Shown one piece after another: positions 14,487 through 23,128 of a stretch of 35,677 bases of DNA. A model generated the notes under the pieces. That model searched no databases, was not told where the DNA came from, and saw nothing but the letters and a program-made list of their open reading frames with translations. The DNA is from an uncultured Bacilli bacterium (GTDB lineage: Bacteria; Bacillota_I; Bacilli_A; RF39; UBA660), in NCBI GenBank assembly GCA_944358145.1, contig CALVQO010000003.1, positions 1 to 35,677 of the forward strand, written 5' to 3'. Both the position numbers and the translations under genes were made by a program. How positions within the stretch are numbered: the first letter of the stretch is position 1; each line of letters opens with the position of its first letter.

Positions 14487-15896
14487 ATGAAAAAAACAAA
14501 GATAATCTGTAGTATTGGACCTGCTACAAACAAAAAAGAAGTATTTAAAAATCTTGCTCATGCTGGAATGAATGTAGCAAGAGTAAACTTTTCACATGCA
14601 ACAATAGAAGAAAGAGAAACAGTTCGTGATTTAGTTTCATGGATTAATGAAGAAGAAAATTTAAATATAGGTTTACTTTATGATACTAAAGGTCCAGAAT
14701 TTAGAAGTGGAGAGGCTGTTGAAGAAGGAATCGAATTAATTCCAGGAAATACAATTCGTGTAGTTAAAGAAAGTGTAATAGGAAATAATGAAAGATTTAG
14801 TGTCAACCATCCAGAAGCTTTAGATAGCCTTAATATTGGAAGTGTAATTCAATTAGAAAATGGACTAATGAAAATTGAAGTAATATCAAAAGAAGAAGAT
14901 GGTGTTACTTGTAAAGTCATTAATGGAGGGTTATTAAAGAGTAAAAAAAGTTTATTTGCACCCGGAGTTAAACTGGATATTCCTTTTATTAGTGAAGAAG
15001 ATAAAGAAGACATTATTTATGCTTGTAGGAATAATGGGGACTTTTTAGCACTATCATTTGTTTCAACAAAAGAAGATGTATTAGAAGCAAGAAAAATTAT
15101 TAATGAGGAAAAAAGTAACATAAAAGTTATTGCTAAAATTGAAAGTAAAACCGGAATTGATAATTTAGATGATATTCTTGAAGTAAGTGATGGTGTTATG
15201 GTAGCACGTGGAGATCTTGGAGAAGAAGTACCAATATCCCTTTTACCAGTTTATCAAAAGTTAATTGTAAGAAAAGCCAGAGAGCATGGTAAATTCTGTA
15301 TAGTAGCAACAGAAATGTTAGAAAGCATGAAAAAGAATTCTAGACCAACTCGTGCTGAAGTTACTGATGTAGCAAATGCTGTACTAGATGGAACAGATGC
15401 AGTCATGTTAAGTGGGGAAACAACTGTAGGTTTATATCCAGTAGAAACCGTAAGTTACATGGCAAGTATTGCTAGTGATGCTGAAGATCATAGTGCTACT
15501 CATTTTGGCTATTTAGGTAAAATTGGCCGTACTGAGTGTATTGCTAAAAGTGCCGTAGACTTAACCAATTATGTTGATGTAAAAGCAATTGTTGCTGAAG
15601 CTATCAGTGGCTATAGTACCCGTATGATTAGTAACTTTAGACCAAATTGTCCAATTCTAGCTACATGTACAACAGCTAGTGTGGCAAGAAGTCTAGCCCT
15701 AAATTATGGTGTTTATACGACATTAGTACCACTAATGGATGATACAGATGAATTAGTAGACTTAGTAAGAGATAAAGCTGTAGACTATTTTAATTTAGAA
15801 AATGGGGATAAAATCATTATTACAGGAGGCTTACCAGCTGTAAATAATGTAAGATTAACAAACTTTTTAAAGATTGAAGAAATTGATAAATTATAA
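14487..15896 (+). CDS. pyk: Pyruvate kinase
   Basis: 469 residues. It converts PEP and ADP to pyruvate and ATP, the last step of glycolysis. The TIM-barrel begins KTKIICSIGPAT, with MNVARVNFSHAT, then LLYDTKGPEFRSG and the B domain (about 70-165). The active-site and metal residues are in VIAKIESKTGIDNLD and VMVARGDLGEEV. The signature ATEMLESM and RPTRAEVTDVANAVLDGTDA with SGETTVGLYPVE follow. The C domain ends at about 468, without the extra PEP-utiliser-like C-terminal domain found in Bacillus pyruvate kinases. The start has GGAGGGGA upstream. It leads into a NUDIX gene 21 nt downstream. Confidence 0.97.
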   Translation: MKKTKIICSIGPATNKKEVFKNLAHAGMNVARVNFSHATIEERETVRDLVSWINEEENLNIGLLYDTKGPEFRSGEAVEEGIELIPGNTIRVVKESVIGNNERFSVNHPEALDSLNIGSVIQLENGLMKIEVISKEEDGVTCKVINGGLLKSKKSLFAPGVKLDIPFISEEDKEDIIYACRNNGDFLALSFVSTKEDVLEARKIINEEKSNIKVIAKIESKTGIDNLDDILEVSDGVMVARGDLGEEVPISLLPVYQKLIVRKAREHGKFCIVATEMLESMKKNSRPTRAEVTDVANAVLDGTDAVMLSGETTVGLYPVETVSYMASIASDAEDHSATHFGYLGKIGRTECIAKSAVDLTNYVDVKAIVAEAISGYSTRMISNFRPNCPILATCTTASVARSLALNYGVYTTLVPLMDDTDELVDLVRDKAVDYFNLENGDKIIITGGLPAVNNVRLTNFLKIEEIDKL

Positions 15897-15917
15897 TATA
15901 ATAATTTAGGTGATACT

Positions 15918-16379
15918 ATGGATATAAATTTTAAAGAAGAAGGTTATACCTTTAATTTACGGGTTGCAGCACTTATTCGTAAGGGAAATAAAATCTTAGT
16001 TGAAAAAAATGATCAAGTAGATTATTATGGTCTAATTGGTGGTAGATGTAAACTAGGAGAAGATAGTATTAGTGCGATAAAAAGGGAGATCAAAGAAGAA
16101 ACAAGTGAAGAAACAGAATATTTAAGAAGTGTAGGAATAATTGAAAATTTCTTTATTTCTCGATACACCAATAGTCCCTATCATGAAATATTAATCATTC
16201 ATGAATTAAAATTTAAAAATCCAGAAGTATATCAACAAGATAAGATAACCAATTTAGAAGAATCGAAAGATGCTAAATTTTATTGGAAAGACATAAATGA
16301 GTTAAAGAAATGTAAACCAGAAATTGCTTTCCAACACTTAAATGACAGTACTTTCTTTCATTTAATTAATAAAGAATAG
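15918..16379 (+). CDS. NUDIX hydrolase
   Basis: 153 residues, AGGTGAT before the ATG. The NUDIX box lies at about residues 43-63: GRCKLGEDSISAIKREIKEE, followed by TSEE. It keeps the REUxEE metal-binding core, but the Gly that normally follows is Ser here. Flanking strands ALIRKGNKILVEK and YHEILIIHELKF fit the fold. These enzymes hydrolyse nucleoside diphosphates linked to a side group; the substrate here cannot be told from sequence. It lies 21 nt after pyk and ends in a terminator, so it may be co-transcribed with pyk. Confidence 0.87.
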   Translation: MDINFKEEGYTFNLRVAALIRKGNKILVEKNDQVDYYGLIGGRCKLGEDSISAIKREIKEETSEETEYLRSVGIIENFFISRYTNSPYHEILIIHELKFKNPEVYQQDKITNLEESKDAKFYWKDINELKKCKPEIAFQHLNDSTFFHLINKE

Positions 16380-16409
16380 ACCGAATTGAATAAATTTGGT
16401 CTTTTTTTT
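16378..16409 (+). terminator. Rho-independent terminator
   Basis: AGACCGAATT / AATTTGGTCT stem (one G-T pair) with a 5-nt loop, then eight T. The left arm overlaps the NUDIX stop codon. Confidence 0.88.
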
Positions 16410-16442
16410 ACATGATTAGAATAGAATGAATTGGAGGCACTT

Positions 16443-18578
16443 ATGTTTAATAACTTTGGATTTATAGGCAGTAAGCTTTTAAAAGATGCAGAATTAGAAA
16501 GAATAAATTTACATCATCCCTATGTAGGAAGTGAACATTTGCTCTTAGCTATCTTAAAAGGAGATAGTGAGTCTAAAAAAATATTAGAAGATGCAGGATT
16601 AACTTACCAGAAATTTAAACAAGAACTAATTGATATTGTAGGTGTTCCGAAAAAAAACATAGACATAAATTTATATACACCATTATTAAAAAGAATTTTA
16701 TCTAATGCACTAAATGATGCTAAAGAAAATAATAAAGGAATAGTTACAGAAAGTCATTTAATTATTGCTATGTTAGATGAAGGAGAAGGAATAGCGATAA
16801 GAATTATGCTTGGTCTAAATATTAATTTAGATGATTTATATGATGAACTTAAAGTAAAGCCACAAGATATTAAAAAGGAAAAATTAGAAATTTTAAATAT
16901 TGGCCGAGTATTAAATGATTTAGTAGATGAATTTGATGAAGTAATTGGAAGAGATAAAGAAATTGACAATATAATAGAAGTCCTCTTACGCAAGAAAAAA
17001 AGTAATCCCTTGCTTATTGGTCCAGCTGGAGTAGGAAAAACTGCTATAGTAGAAGAGTTAGCAAGAAGAATTAGCGCCAAAGAAGTGCCATTTCCTTTAT
17101 TAAATAAAAAAATTATTGAACTTCCTATGGGAGATTTAGTTAGTGGCACAAAATACAGAGGAGAATTTGAAGAAAGACTAACCAAGATAATTAAAGAAGT
17201 AATAAAAAATAAAAATATTATTCTTTTTATTGATGAAGTTCATACTATGGTAAATGCTGGTGGAGCAGAAGGAGCGATAAATGCCAGTGATATTTTAAAG
17301 CCATACTTAGCAAGAGGTGATTTAAAAGTCATTGGTGCAACTACAACCGAAGAATATGAACGTTTTATTGCTAAAGATAAAGCTTTAGAAAGAAGATTTG
17401 AAACAATATTAGTAAATGAACCTACTCTAGAAGAAACAACAGAAATATTAAAAGGATTAAAAGAAAGTTATGAGACTCATCATCATATCAAAATAACAGA
17501 CGAAAACATAGAAGATATTGTATCTTTAGCCAATAAATATCTTTTTAAAAAGAAAAATCCAGATAAAACGATAGATTTATTAGATAGTGTATGTGCATAT
17601 GTAAAAAGAAAAAACATTGTAAAAGCAGAATTAATCGCTTTTGAACATAAATTAAATGAATTAAAAGAGTTAAAAGAAAGATATGTTTTAGATAATGTAT
17701 ATGATAAAGCCCTAGATACATGTTTAAAAATCAATGAAATAGAAGAAAATATTAGTAAGTTAAAAGAAAAGAAAGATGATGGCATAACCAAAGATGATAT
17801 ATTAAAAGTAATAGAAAATAAAAGTAATATTCCTTTATTTATCAATAAAGAAGAATTGATGATAAAAATAAAAAACAAATTATCAAAAGAGATTCTTTAT
17901 GAAGATCAAGCATTAGAAAAAATACTTGAAAATATAAAAGCTTTTTATGAAACAGAAAAGAGTGTAAAGTTATTATTAGTAGGTCCAAGTGGAGTAGGAA
18001 AAACAAGTTCAGTAAAACTACTTAGCAAAATTACAAAGAATAATTTAATTCGCCTAGACATGAGTGAATACAAAGATTCTTCATCAATAAGCAAGTTAAT
18101 TGGAGCCCATCAAGGTTATGTAGGATATGATGACCCCTTTATTTTTAAAGAAGTCAAATACAACCCATATTCTATTATCTTAGTAGATGAATTAGAAAAA
18201 GCACATCCAAGCATAATGAATTTATTTTTACAGATTATGGATGAAGGAATTATACATGATTCCCATGGAGAAGCAATAGATTTTTCTCATACTCTAATTA
18301 TAATGACATCTAATGCTTACAAAAATAATAATGTTGGTTTTATAAATCAAAAAAAAGATTTAACTGAATATTTTAGTGAAGAATTTTTAGGAAGATTTGA
18401 CGACATAATAACATTTAATCCTCTAACCAAAGAACAAGCTTTAGAATATTTAAAAAATAAACTACAAGACGAAAAAATAGATTATGAAAAATTATTAAAA
18501 GATACTTCTTTTGAAAAATATGGATTTAGATATATGAATAAAGTAATTGTAAAATATAAAATGAAAATACAAAGTTAA
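16443..18578 (+). CDS. clpC: ClpC-type AAA+ unfoldase
   Basis: 711 residues from ATG 16443, which has GGAGG 5 nt upstream; a TTG at 16431 lies ahead of that SD and is rejected. An N-terminal Clp_N repeat domain (about 8-140, HPYVGSEHLLLAILKG, VTESHLIIAMLDEGEG) precedes two AAA modules. D1 has GPAGVGKTAIVEELA (near 193) and FIDEVHTMVNAGG (near 262). D2 has GPSGVGKTSSVKLL (near 514) and ILVDELEKAHPSIMNLFLQ (near 578). VGF near 630 (NNVGFINQKK) matches the ClpP-docking loop. The protein is about 100 residues shorter than Bacillus ClpC, with a short middle domain and an unusual C-terminus (YGFRYMNKVIVKYKMK instead of YGARPL...). It likely feeds proteins to ClpP. Confidence 0.88.
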   Translation: MFNNFGFIGSKLLKDAELERINLHHPYVGSEHLLLAILKGDSESKKILEDAGLTYQKFKQELIDIVGVPKKNIDINLYTPLLKRILSNALNDAKENNKGIVTESHLIIAMLDEGEGIAIRIMLGLNINLDDLYDELKVKPQDIKKEKLEILNIGRVLNDLVDEFDEVIGRDKEIDNIIEVLLRKKKSNPLLIGPAGVGKTAIVEELARRISAKEVPFPLLNKKIIELPMGDLVSGTKYRGEFEERLTKIIKEVIKNKNIILFIDEVHTMVNAGGAEGAINASDILKPYLARGDLKVIGATTTEEYERFIAKDKALERRFETILVNEPTLEETTEILKGLKESYETHHHIKITDENIEDIVSLANKYLFKKKNPDKTIDLLDSVCAYVKRKNIVKAELIAFEHKLNELKELKERYVLDNVYDKALDTCLKINEIEENISKLKEKKDDGITKDDILKVIENKSNIPLFINKEELMIKIKNKLSKEILYEDQALEKILENIKAFYETEKSVKLLLVGPSGVGKTSSVKLLSKITKNNLIRLDMSEYKDSSSISKLIGAHQGYVGYDDPFIFKEVKYNPYSIILVDELEKAHPSIMNLFLQIMDEGIIHDSHGEAIDFSHTLIIMTSNAYKNNNVGFINQKKDLTEYFSEEFLGRFDDIITFNPLTKEQALEYLKNKLQDEKIDYEKLLKDTSFEKYGFRYMNKVIVKYKMKIQS

Positions 18579-18579
18579 T

Positions 18580-18600
18580 AAAAAAGACCCAAAAAGGTCT
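18580..18600 (-). terminator. thyA terminator
   Basis: Read on the minus strand: AGACC, loop TTTTTG, GGTCT, then TTTTTT. The first arm overlaps the thyA stop codon. On the plus strand the same stem lacks a good T-run. Confidence 0.7.
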
Positions 18601-19456
18601 ATATTCCCAAATCAAATTTCATTTGGGGATTTTTTTCTTTAATTAATTTTCTTGGATAACCTTCAATTTTAATATCATCTTGCGTAAAATCATAAAAATT
18701 CTCTTTTTCTGGGTTTAACCAAACAGTTGGATTACACTCTACTGGTTCGCGATTTAACATTTCATGAGCTTGATCAATATGACGATCATAGATTTGAATA
18801 TTATTATAAAACCAAGTGAATCTACCTGGAGTATACCCGCAATGCCTAGCAACCAAATAAAGAAAAATCATATATTGAACTTGATTAATACATCCTGCAG
18901 TTAAAAAATCACTACTTCTTTGAAATAAAGACATATCTAAATAATCAATTCCATCACGTCCATGTCGAACATTCCAAACAGTTTGATAGGCACAAGGTTT
19001 TAATCCATGTTCTTCTTTAAAATCGTCAACTTGCCACATATTAATAATATGTCTTCTACCATCAGGATCATTTTTAAGACCATCTAATAAATCTTTTACA
19101 AGAGTATGCCTTCTAACTGTCTCTCCATAACAAGAACCGATAGTTCTATTACCAATATCCCATTCGTCCCACCAAGTAACGCCATATTTATCTCTTAAAA
19201 CATCTAAATTGTTGGATTCGTCTTGATAAATCCATAAAAGTTCACCAATAGCACTTTTAACTGCAATTGGTCTAAGCGTAATAAGTGGGATTTCACCCTT
19301 AGTTAAGTCATAAGTGCACATGCCATGATTAACACTCAAAGTATGTGCAGGTGTTCCATCACTATATTTAGGTCTAGGATTTTTATCTAGACAACCTTCA
19401 TTTAAAATTCTTTCGATAATTTCTTTGGTATATTGATCACCTTTTGTACCTTGCAT
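18599..19456 (-). CDS. thyA: Thymidylate synthase ThyA
   Basis: 285 residues. It methylates dUMP to dTMP with methylene-tetrahydrofolate, yielding dihydrofolate, which the DHFR encoded divergently next door recycles. Motifs: ITLRPIAVKSAIGELLWIYQ, GSCYGETVRRH, DPDGRRHIINMWQ, the catalytic Cys in LKPCAYQTVWNVR (near 156), FQRSSDFLTAGCINQVQYMI and YDRHIDQAHEMLNREP. The segments around the active site differ from the textbook PPCH and LGxPFN forms, so it belongs to a divergent branch, but the dUMP-binding RRH, Cys, QRS-D and Asn positions are kept. GGAGGTAATT precedes the start at 19456. Confidence 0.93.
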   Translation of the reverse strand: MQGTKGDQYTKEIIERILNEGCLDKNPRPKYSDGTPAHTLSVNHGMCTYDLTKGEIPLITLRPIAVKSAIGELLWIYQDESNNLDVLRDKYGVTWWDEWDIGNRTIGSCYGETVRRHTLVKDLLDGLKNDPDGRRHIINMWQVDDFKEEHGLKPCAYQTVWNVRHGRDGIDYLDMSLFQRSSDFLTAGCINQVQYMIFLYLVARHCGYTPGRFTWFYNNIQIYDRHIDQAHEMLNREPVECNPTVWLNPEKENFYDFTQDDIKIEGYPRKLIKEKNPQMKFDLGI

Positions 19457-19474
19457 AATTACCTCCTAATTATT

Positions 19475-19502
19475 ATTATAAAATAATTTAATTAGAAGTC
19501 AA
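19475..19502 (-). promoter_or_regulatory. thyA promoter
   Basis: Minus strand TTGACT (19502-19497), 16-nt spacer, TATAAT (19480-19475), 18 nt upstream of the start codon. Confidence 0.72.
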
Positions 19503-19622
19503 TGAATGATAAAGAAAAAGAATGAGAAAGAAAGAAATTACCGAAAAAATTTAATGTCAATTAGTTTACATTCATTTTTAAAAGAATTTAAAAGGACTTT
19601 AAAAATTTATAATCAAAGTTTA

Positions 19623-19651
19623 TTGACAATAGCACCCATTTTGTGTAAATT
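19623..19651 (+). promoter_or_regulatory. dfrA-tmk promoter
   Basis: TTGACA (19623-19628), 17-nt spacer, TAAATT (19646-19651), 15 nt before the dfrA ATG. It is divergent from thyA. Confidence 0.65.
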
Positions 19652-19666
19652 AAAAATGGTGATAGT

Positions 19667-20149
19667 ATGGTTTTAATAAAAATAATCGCGGCGATAGGAA
19701 AAAATAATGAATTAGGAAAAGATAATGATTTAATTTGGCACTTTAAAGAAGATTTAAAATTTTTCAAAGAAGAAACAACAGGACACAAAATAATAATGGG
19801 ATATAAAACATTTAAATCCTTGCCCAAATTACTCCCAAATCGTACTCATCTTGTATTAACCCATCACAAAATAGAAAATAATGAAGTAATTGTATTCTCT
19901 TGTTTAGAAGAATTATTAAATTATTTAAACGAGCTAAATGAAACAGTTTATGTTATTGGTGGTTCTTCAATTTATCAGCTATTTATTGATAAAGCAAATG
20001 AATTAATATTAACTGAAATTGATGACACAAGAGAAGCTGATACTTATTTTCCAAGATTTGATCCAAAAGATTATAGTGCAGAATTAATAGGTGAGTATAG
20101 CGAAAAAGATATTAATTATAAACGAATTAGATATAAGAGGAGGTCATAA
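19667..20149 (+). CDS. dfrA: Dihydrofolate reductase
   Basis: 160 residues, typical bacterial length. NADPH-dependent reduction of dihydrofolate to tetrahydrofolate, which is required because ThyA oxidises the cofactor. Visible: the start MVLIKIIAAIGKNNELGKDN, the Met20-loop motif LIWHFKEDLKFFKE (acidic Asp at the catalytic position), the NADPH-binding IIMGYKTFKSLPKLLPNR, and VIVFSCLEELLNYL leading to TVYVIGGSSIYQLF. GGTGAT lies just before the ATG. It ends 2 nt before the tmk start, so dfrA and tmk are one operon and together with thyA cover dTMP synthesis. Confidence 0.95.
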   Translation: MVLIKIIAAIGKNNELGKDNDLIWHFKEDLKFFKEETTGHKIIMGYKTFKSLPKLLPNRTHLVLTHHKIENNEVIVFSCLEELLNYLNELNETVYVIGGSSIYQLFIDKANELILTEIDDTREADTYFPRFDPKDYSAELIGEYSEKDINYKRIRYKRRS

Positions 20150-20151
20150 TT

Positions 20152-20844
20152 TTGAAAGGTAAAATTATAGTAATTGAAGGAACTGACTGTTCAGGAAAAG
20201 AAACACAAAGTAAATTATTAGTTGAAAAATTAAGGGCAAGTGGGGAAAAAGTAGCAACCATGTCATTTCCTGTTTATGACTCTCCAACCGGTAGAATTAT
20301 TGGTGCCTGTCTTTTAGGTAAACCAGATATGTGTGAAAAATATTTAAAAGAAAACCATGGATTTTTCCAAGAAGGTGGAGGAGAAGTAGACAGTTTAGCA
20401 GCCTTATGTTACTATGCTGCAGATAGACGTTACAACTTACCAACAATAAAAAAATATCTTGATGAAGGATACACATTAATTTTAGATCGTTATGTAACCA
20501 GTAATCTTGCTCACCGAGGTGGGATGCTTGATACGAAAGAAGAGCGCTTAAAAATGTATCAAAAAATAGATACACTAGAATATGACTTAATGGAACTACC
20601 AAGACCTGATCAAGTAATATTACTTTATATGCCATTTGAATATGCTTATGAATTAAAGCAAAATAGAAAAGAGAAGTTAGACGAAGCAGAAAGAGATGAA
20701 AAATATTTAAAAAGAGGAGAAAATGCTTATTTAGAACTTGCAGAGCTTTATGGTTATGATATTGTAAATTGCGTAAAAGAAAAGAAAATAAGATCAATAG
20801 AAGAAATATCAGAAGACGTTTACAAGTTAGTAAGAAAAAAATAG
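20152..20844 (+). CDS. tmk: Thymidylate (dTMP) kinase
   Basis: 230 residues from TTG 20152, with GAGGAGGT 7 nt upstream. The P-loop is EGTDCSGKETQSKLL (about 9-23). VATMSFPVYDSPTGRIIG and LCYYAADRRYNLPTIKKYL form the thymidine-binding part with the DRYVTSNLAHRGGM (D-R-Y) motif near 120. The lid region has LKQNRKEKLDEAERDEKYLK. It phosphorylates dTMP to dTDP. The sequence is longer in the middle than the E. coli enzyme and belongs to the Cys-containing GTDCSGKETQ variant found in Bacillota and Mollicutes relatives. It sits 2 nt after dfrA. Confidence 0.93.
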   Translation: MKGKIIVIEGTDCSGKETQSKLLVEKLRASGEKVATMSFPVYDSPTGRIIGACLLGKPDMCEKYLKENHGFFQEGGGEVDSLAALCYYAADRRYNLPTIKKYLDEGYTLILDRYVTSNLAHRGGMLDTKEERLKMYQKIDTLEYDLMELPRPDQVILLYMPFEYAYELKQNRKEKLDEAERDEKYLKRGENAYLELAELYGYDIVNCVKEKKIRSIEEISEDVYKLVRKK

Positions 20845-20854
20845 TGGAATCAAT

Positions 20855-20962
20855 ATGAATTTAAGAAAAATGACAAGATTATACCAAAGTACAAGAAAAG
20901 ATGAAAGAGCCTATTTGCAAAAACGATTACTTCAATTAGAAGAAACGCCAAAAAGAAGTTAA
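20855..20962 (+). CDS. Small basic protein, 35 residues, unrecognised
   Basis: A short frame starting at ATG 20855, 10 nt after tmk, reads MNLRKMTRLYQSTRKDERAY then LQKRLLQLEETPKRS and stops at TAA 20960-20962. It is highly charged (Arg/Lys/Glu), and the second half looks helical. Only a weak TGGA lies upstream, but it would be translated behind tmk in the same transcript. The terminator begins inside its last codons, as for several real genes here. No family is recognised; it could be a genuine small operon protein or chance. Confidence 0.45.
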   Translation: MNLRKMTRLYQSTRKDERAYLQKRLLQLEETPKRS

Positions 20963-20987
20963 ATTTTAATAAATAACTTCTTTTTTT
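20953..20987 (+). terminator. Terminator of the dfrA-tmk operon
   Basis: AAGAAGTTA / TAACTTCTT stem of 9 bp with a 12-nt A/T loop, followed by TTTTT. Confidence 0.82.
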
Positions 20988-21021
20988 CATATATTAAAGT
21001 GTAAAGTAAAAGTAAGATTTA

Positions 21022-21049
21022 TTGACAATTAATCAATAGATGATATACT
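21022..21049 (+). promoter_or_regulatory. Promoter of the trans-sulfuration gene operon
   Basis: TTGACA (21022-21027), 16-nt spacer, TATACT (21044-21049), 32 nt before the ATG, with AGGAGG between. Confidence 0.7.
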
Positions 21050-21081
21050 AAAACTAGATAATTGTTTGTTTAGGAGGTTAT

Positions 21082-22260
21082 ATGAAAAATTTTACAAACT
21101 ATAAAGAATATGATAAGAAGGAGAACTTAAAAATTGGTTCAAAAGTAGTTCATGGTGCAGTAGGACATGATCCTTTTACTGGTTCAGTTAGTTTTCCAAT
21201 ATTTCAAACAGCAACTTTTAGATTTAGAGCCTTAGAAGATTCATTTGGTTATGATTATACAAGACTTCAAAATCCAACAGTTGAAGAACTAGAACGTACT
21301 CTAGCCATGCTTGAAAATGGTACTCATGCTCTAGCTCTATCTAGTGGTATGGCCGCTGTAATGTGTGCATTTTCACTGTTAAAAAGAGGTGATCATTTAA
21401 TATCAAGTGATGATATCTACGGAGGAACTTATGAAATTGCTAAAACAGAATTAAAAGAAAGAGGAGTAGAAACAAGCTTTGTTGATTTAAGTGATTTTGA
21501 ATTATTTAAGGAAAGTATCAAAGAGAATACAAAGATGATTTTTATTGAAAGTCCAACAAATCCCACGATGAAAGTAGCAGATATCGCGGAAATTTGCAAA
21601 ATTGCGAAAGAAAAAGGAATTATTGTTGTCGTAGATAATACACTACTTACACCATATTATCAAAAGCCACTTAATTTAGGTGCTGATATTGTCATTCATA
21701 GTGGAACAAAATATTTAGAAGGACACAATGATACCATGGCTGGTTTTGTCATAACCAATAAAGAAGAATACTTTACTCCAATGCGTGCCTTTTTAACTTA
21801 TCAAGGAGCATGTTTAGCCCCATTAAATGCTTGGTTAACCCTAAGAGGAATTAAAACATTAGAAGTACGTATGCAAAGACACAATGAAAATGCTCTAAAA
21901 GTAGCAGAGTTCTTACAAAACCATCCAAAGGTTACCAAAGTATATTATACCGGTCTAAAAGATCATAAAGATTATGCAACAACGATGAAGCAATCAACCG
22001 GTTTTGGTGGATTATTATCTTTTGAAGTAGACACAAAAGAAACAGCACTAAAAGTATTAGAAAAAGTAAACATGATTATTTTTGCTGGTTCTCTAGGTGG
22101 TGTGGAAAGCTTAATTTGTTATCCAGTTGTTGTAACCCATCATGAAGTACCAGAAGAAGAAAGATTAAAATTAGGAATTAATGATCGTTTACTTAGATTA
22201 TCTGTTGGTATTGAAGATGCCGAAGATATTATTAATGATTTAGCCCAAGCATTAGAATAG
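21082..22260 (+). CDS. Cys/Met metabolism PLP enzyme (cystathionine gamma-lyase/synthase family)
   Basis: 392 residues, the family's normal size. Landmarks: KIGSKVVHGAVGHDPFTGSV, FGYDYTRLQNPTVEELERTL (phosphate and substrate arm Tyr-Arg), ALALSSGMAAVMCAFSLL, IFIESPTNPTMKV, VVVDNTLLTPYYQKP (PLP ring Asp) and the Schiff-base lysine K210 in HSGTKYLEGHND. The fold type I enzyme handles cystathionine, homocysteine, O-acyl-homoserine or methionine; the exact reaction cannot be separated by eye. It is followed 10 nt later by dapF in the same operon, so it may be tied to aspartate-family amino acids. AGGAGG lies before the ATG. Confidence 0.9.
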   Translation: MKNFTNYKEYDKKENLKIGSKVVHGAVGHDPFTGSVSFPIFQTATFRFRALEDSFGYDYTRLQNPTVEELERTLAMLENGTHALALSSGMAAVMCAFSLLKRGDHLISSDDIYGGTYEIAKTELKERGVETSFVDLSDFELFKESIKENTKMIFIESPTNPTMKVADIAEICKIAKEKGIIVVVDNTLLTPYYQKPLNLGADIVIHSGTKYLEGHNDTMAGFVITNKEEYFTPMRAFLTYQGACLAPLNAWLTLRGIKTLEVRMQRHNENALKVAEFLQNHPKVTKVYYTGLKDHKDYATTMKQSTGFGGLLSFEVDTKETALKVLEKVNMIIFAGSLGGVESLICYPVVVTHHEVPEEERLKLGINDRLLRLSVGIEDAEDIINDLAQALE

Positions 22261-22270
22261 GAGAGATTTT

Positions 22271-23128
22271 ATGAGATTTACAAAAATGCAAGCATACGGA
22301 AATGACTATGTATACATTGATGCCATAAATCAAAAGTTAGATAATTTAAATGAACTAGCTAAATTTGTATCTAATCGTCATTTTGGTATTGGTAGTGATG
22401 GTATGGTACTAATTTGTCCTAGTGATGTAGCAGATTTTAAAATGCGTATTTTTAATCCTGATGGAACGGAAGCTGAAATGTGTGGAAATGCAATTCGTAG
22501 TGTCGGAAAATATGTATATGATCATAAATTAACCGATAAAACAACATTAAAAATTGAAACTTTAGGTGGAATTAAAACGCTTGATTTAACAGTAGAAAAT
22601 GGTGTAGTAACTAATATTCGTGCCAATATTTCTAAACCAATTTTTGATGCTAAATTAGTACCAGTTAACACAGATAAAGAAAAATTTATTATGGAAAGTG
22701 TTAAAATATTAGATCAAACATTTAAATTAAGTAGTCTTTCATGGGGAAACCCTCACACAGTTTTATTTGTAGATGATGTCATGAATTTCGATGTTGCAAA
22801 ATATGGCCCAGCCATTGAAAATAATAGAGAAGTATTTCCAAACAGAACCAATGTAACCTTTGCTGAAGTAGTAAACAAAAACTACATTAAAATAAGAGAA
22901 TGGGAAAGAGGTACTGGTGAGACTATTGGTTGTGGAACTGGATGTTCTACTGCCGTAGTAATAGCATCTACCCTAGGACTTACCGATAGAAAGTGTGAAG
23001 TTGAACAAATTGGTGGTATTTTAGAAATAGAATATGCAGATAATGGTGAATTATACATGAAGGGTCCAAGTCATTTTGTATTTGAAAGTGAAATTGATGT
23101 TTCTCATATAATAGAAAAAACAAAATGA
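22271..23128 (+). CDS. dapF: Diaminopimelate epimerase
   Basis: 285 residues. It converts LL- to meso-diaminopimelate for peptidoglycan and lysine without a cofactor. Both catalytic cysteines are present: C71 in AEMCGNAIR and C221 in ETIGCGTGCSTAVV. The duplicated fold is visible (MQAYGNDYVYID, RHFGIGSDGMVLI, FNPDGTEAEM; then WGNPHTVLFVDDV, EVFPNRTNVTF and EWERGTGE). It lies 10 nt after the trans-sulfuration gene and overlaps the next gene by 4 nt (ATGA). The MurE at 24071 carries the meso-DAP-selective motif, so these two agree on a meso-DAP wall. Confidence 0.96.
   Translation: MRFTKMQAYGNDYVYIDAINQKLDNLNELAKFVSNRHFGIGSDGMVLICPSDVADFKMRIFNPDGTEAEMCGNAIRSVGKYVYDHKLTDKTTLKIETLGGIKTLDLTVENGVVTNIRANISKPIFDAKLVPVNTDKEKFIMESVKILDQTFKLSSLSWGNPHTVLFVDDVMNFDVAKYGPAIENNREVFPNRTNVTFAEVVNKNYIKIREWERGTGETIGCGTGCSTAVVIASTLGLTDRKCEVEQIGGILEIEYADNGELYMKGPSHFVFESEIDVSHIIEKTK

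Noticed and set aside
16754-17878. Minus-strand frames over clpC
   Set aside because: Antisense shadows of conserved AAA motifs; Ser/Phe/Ile-rich with no start signals.
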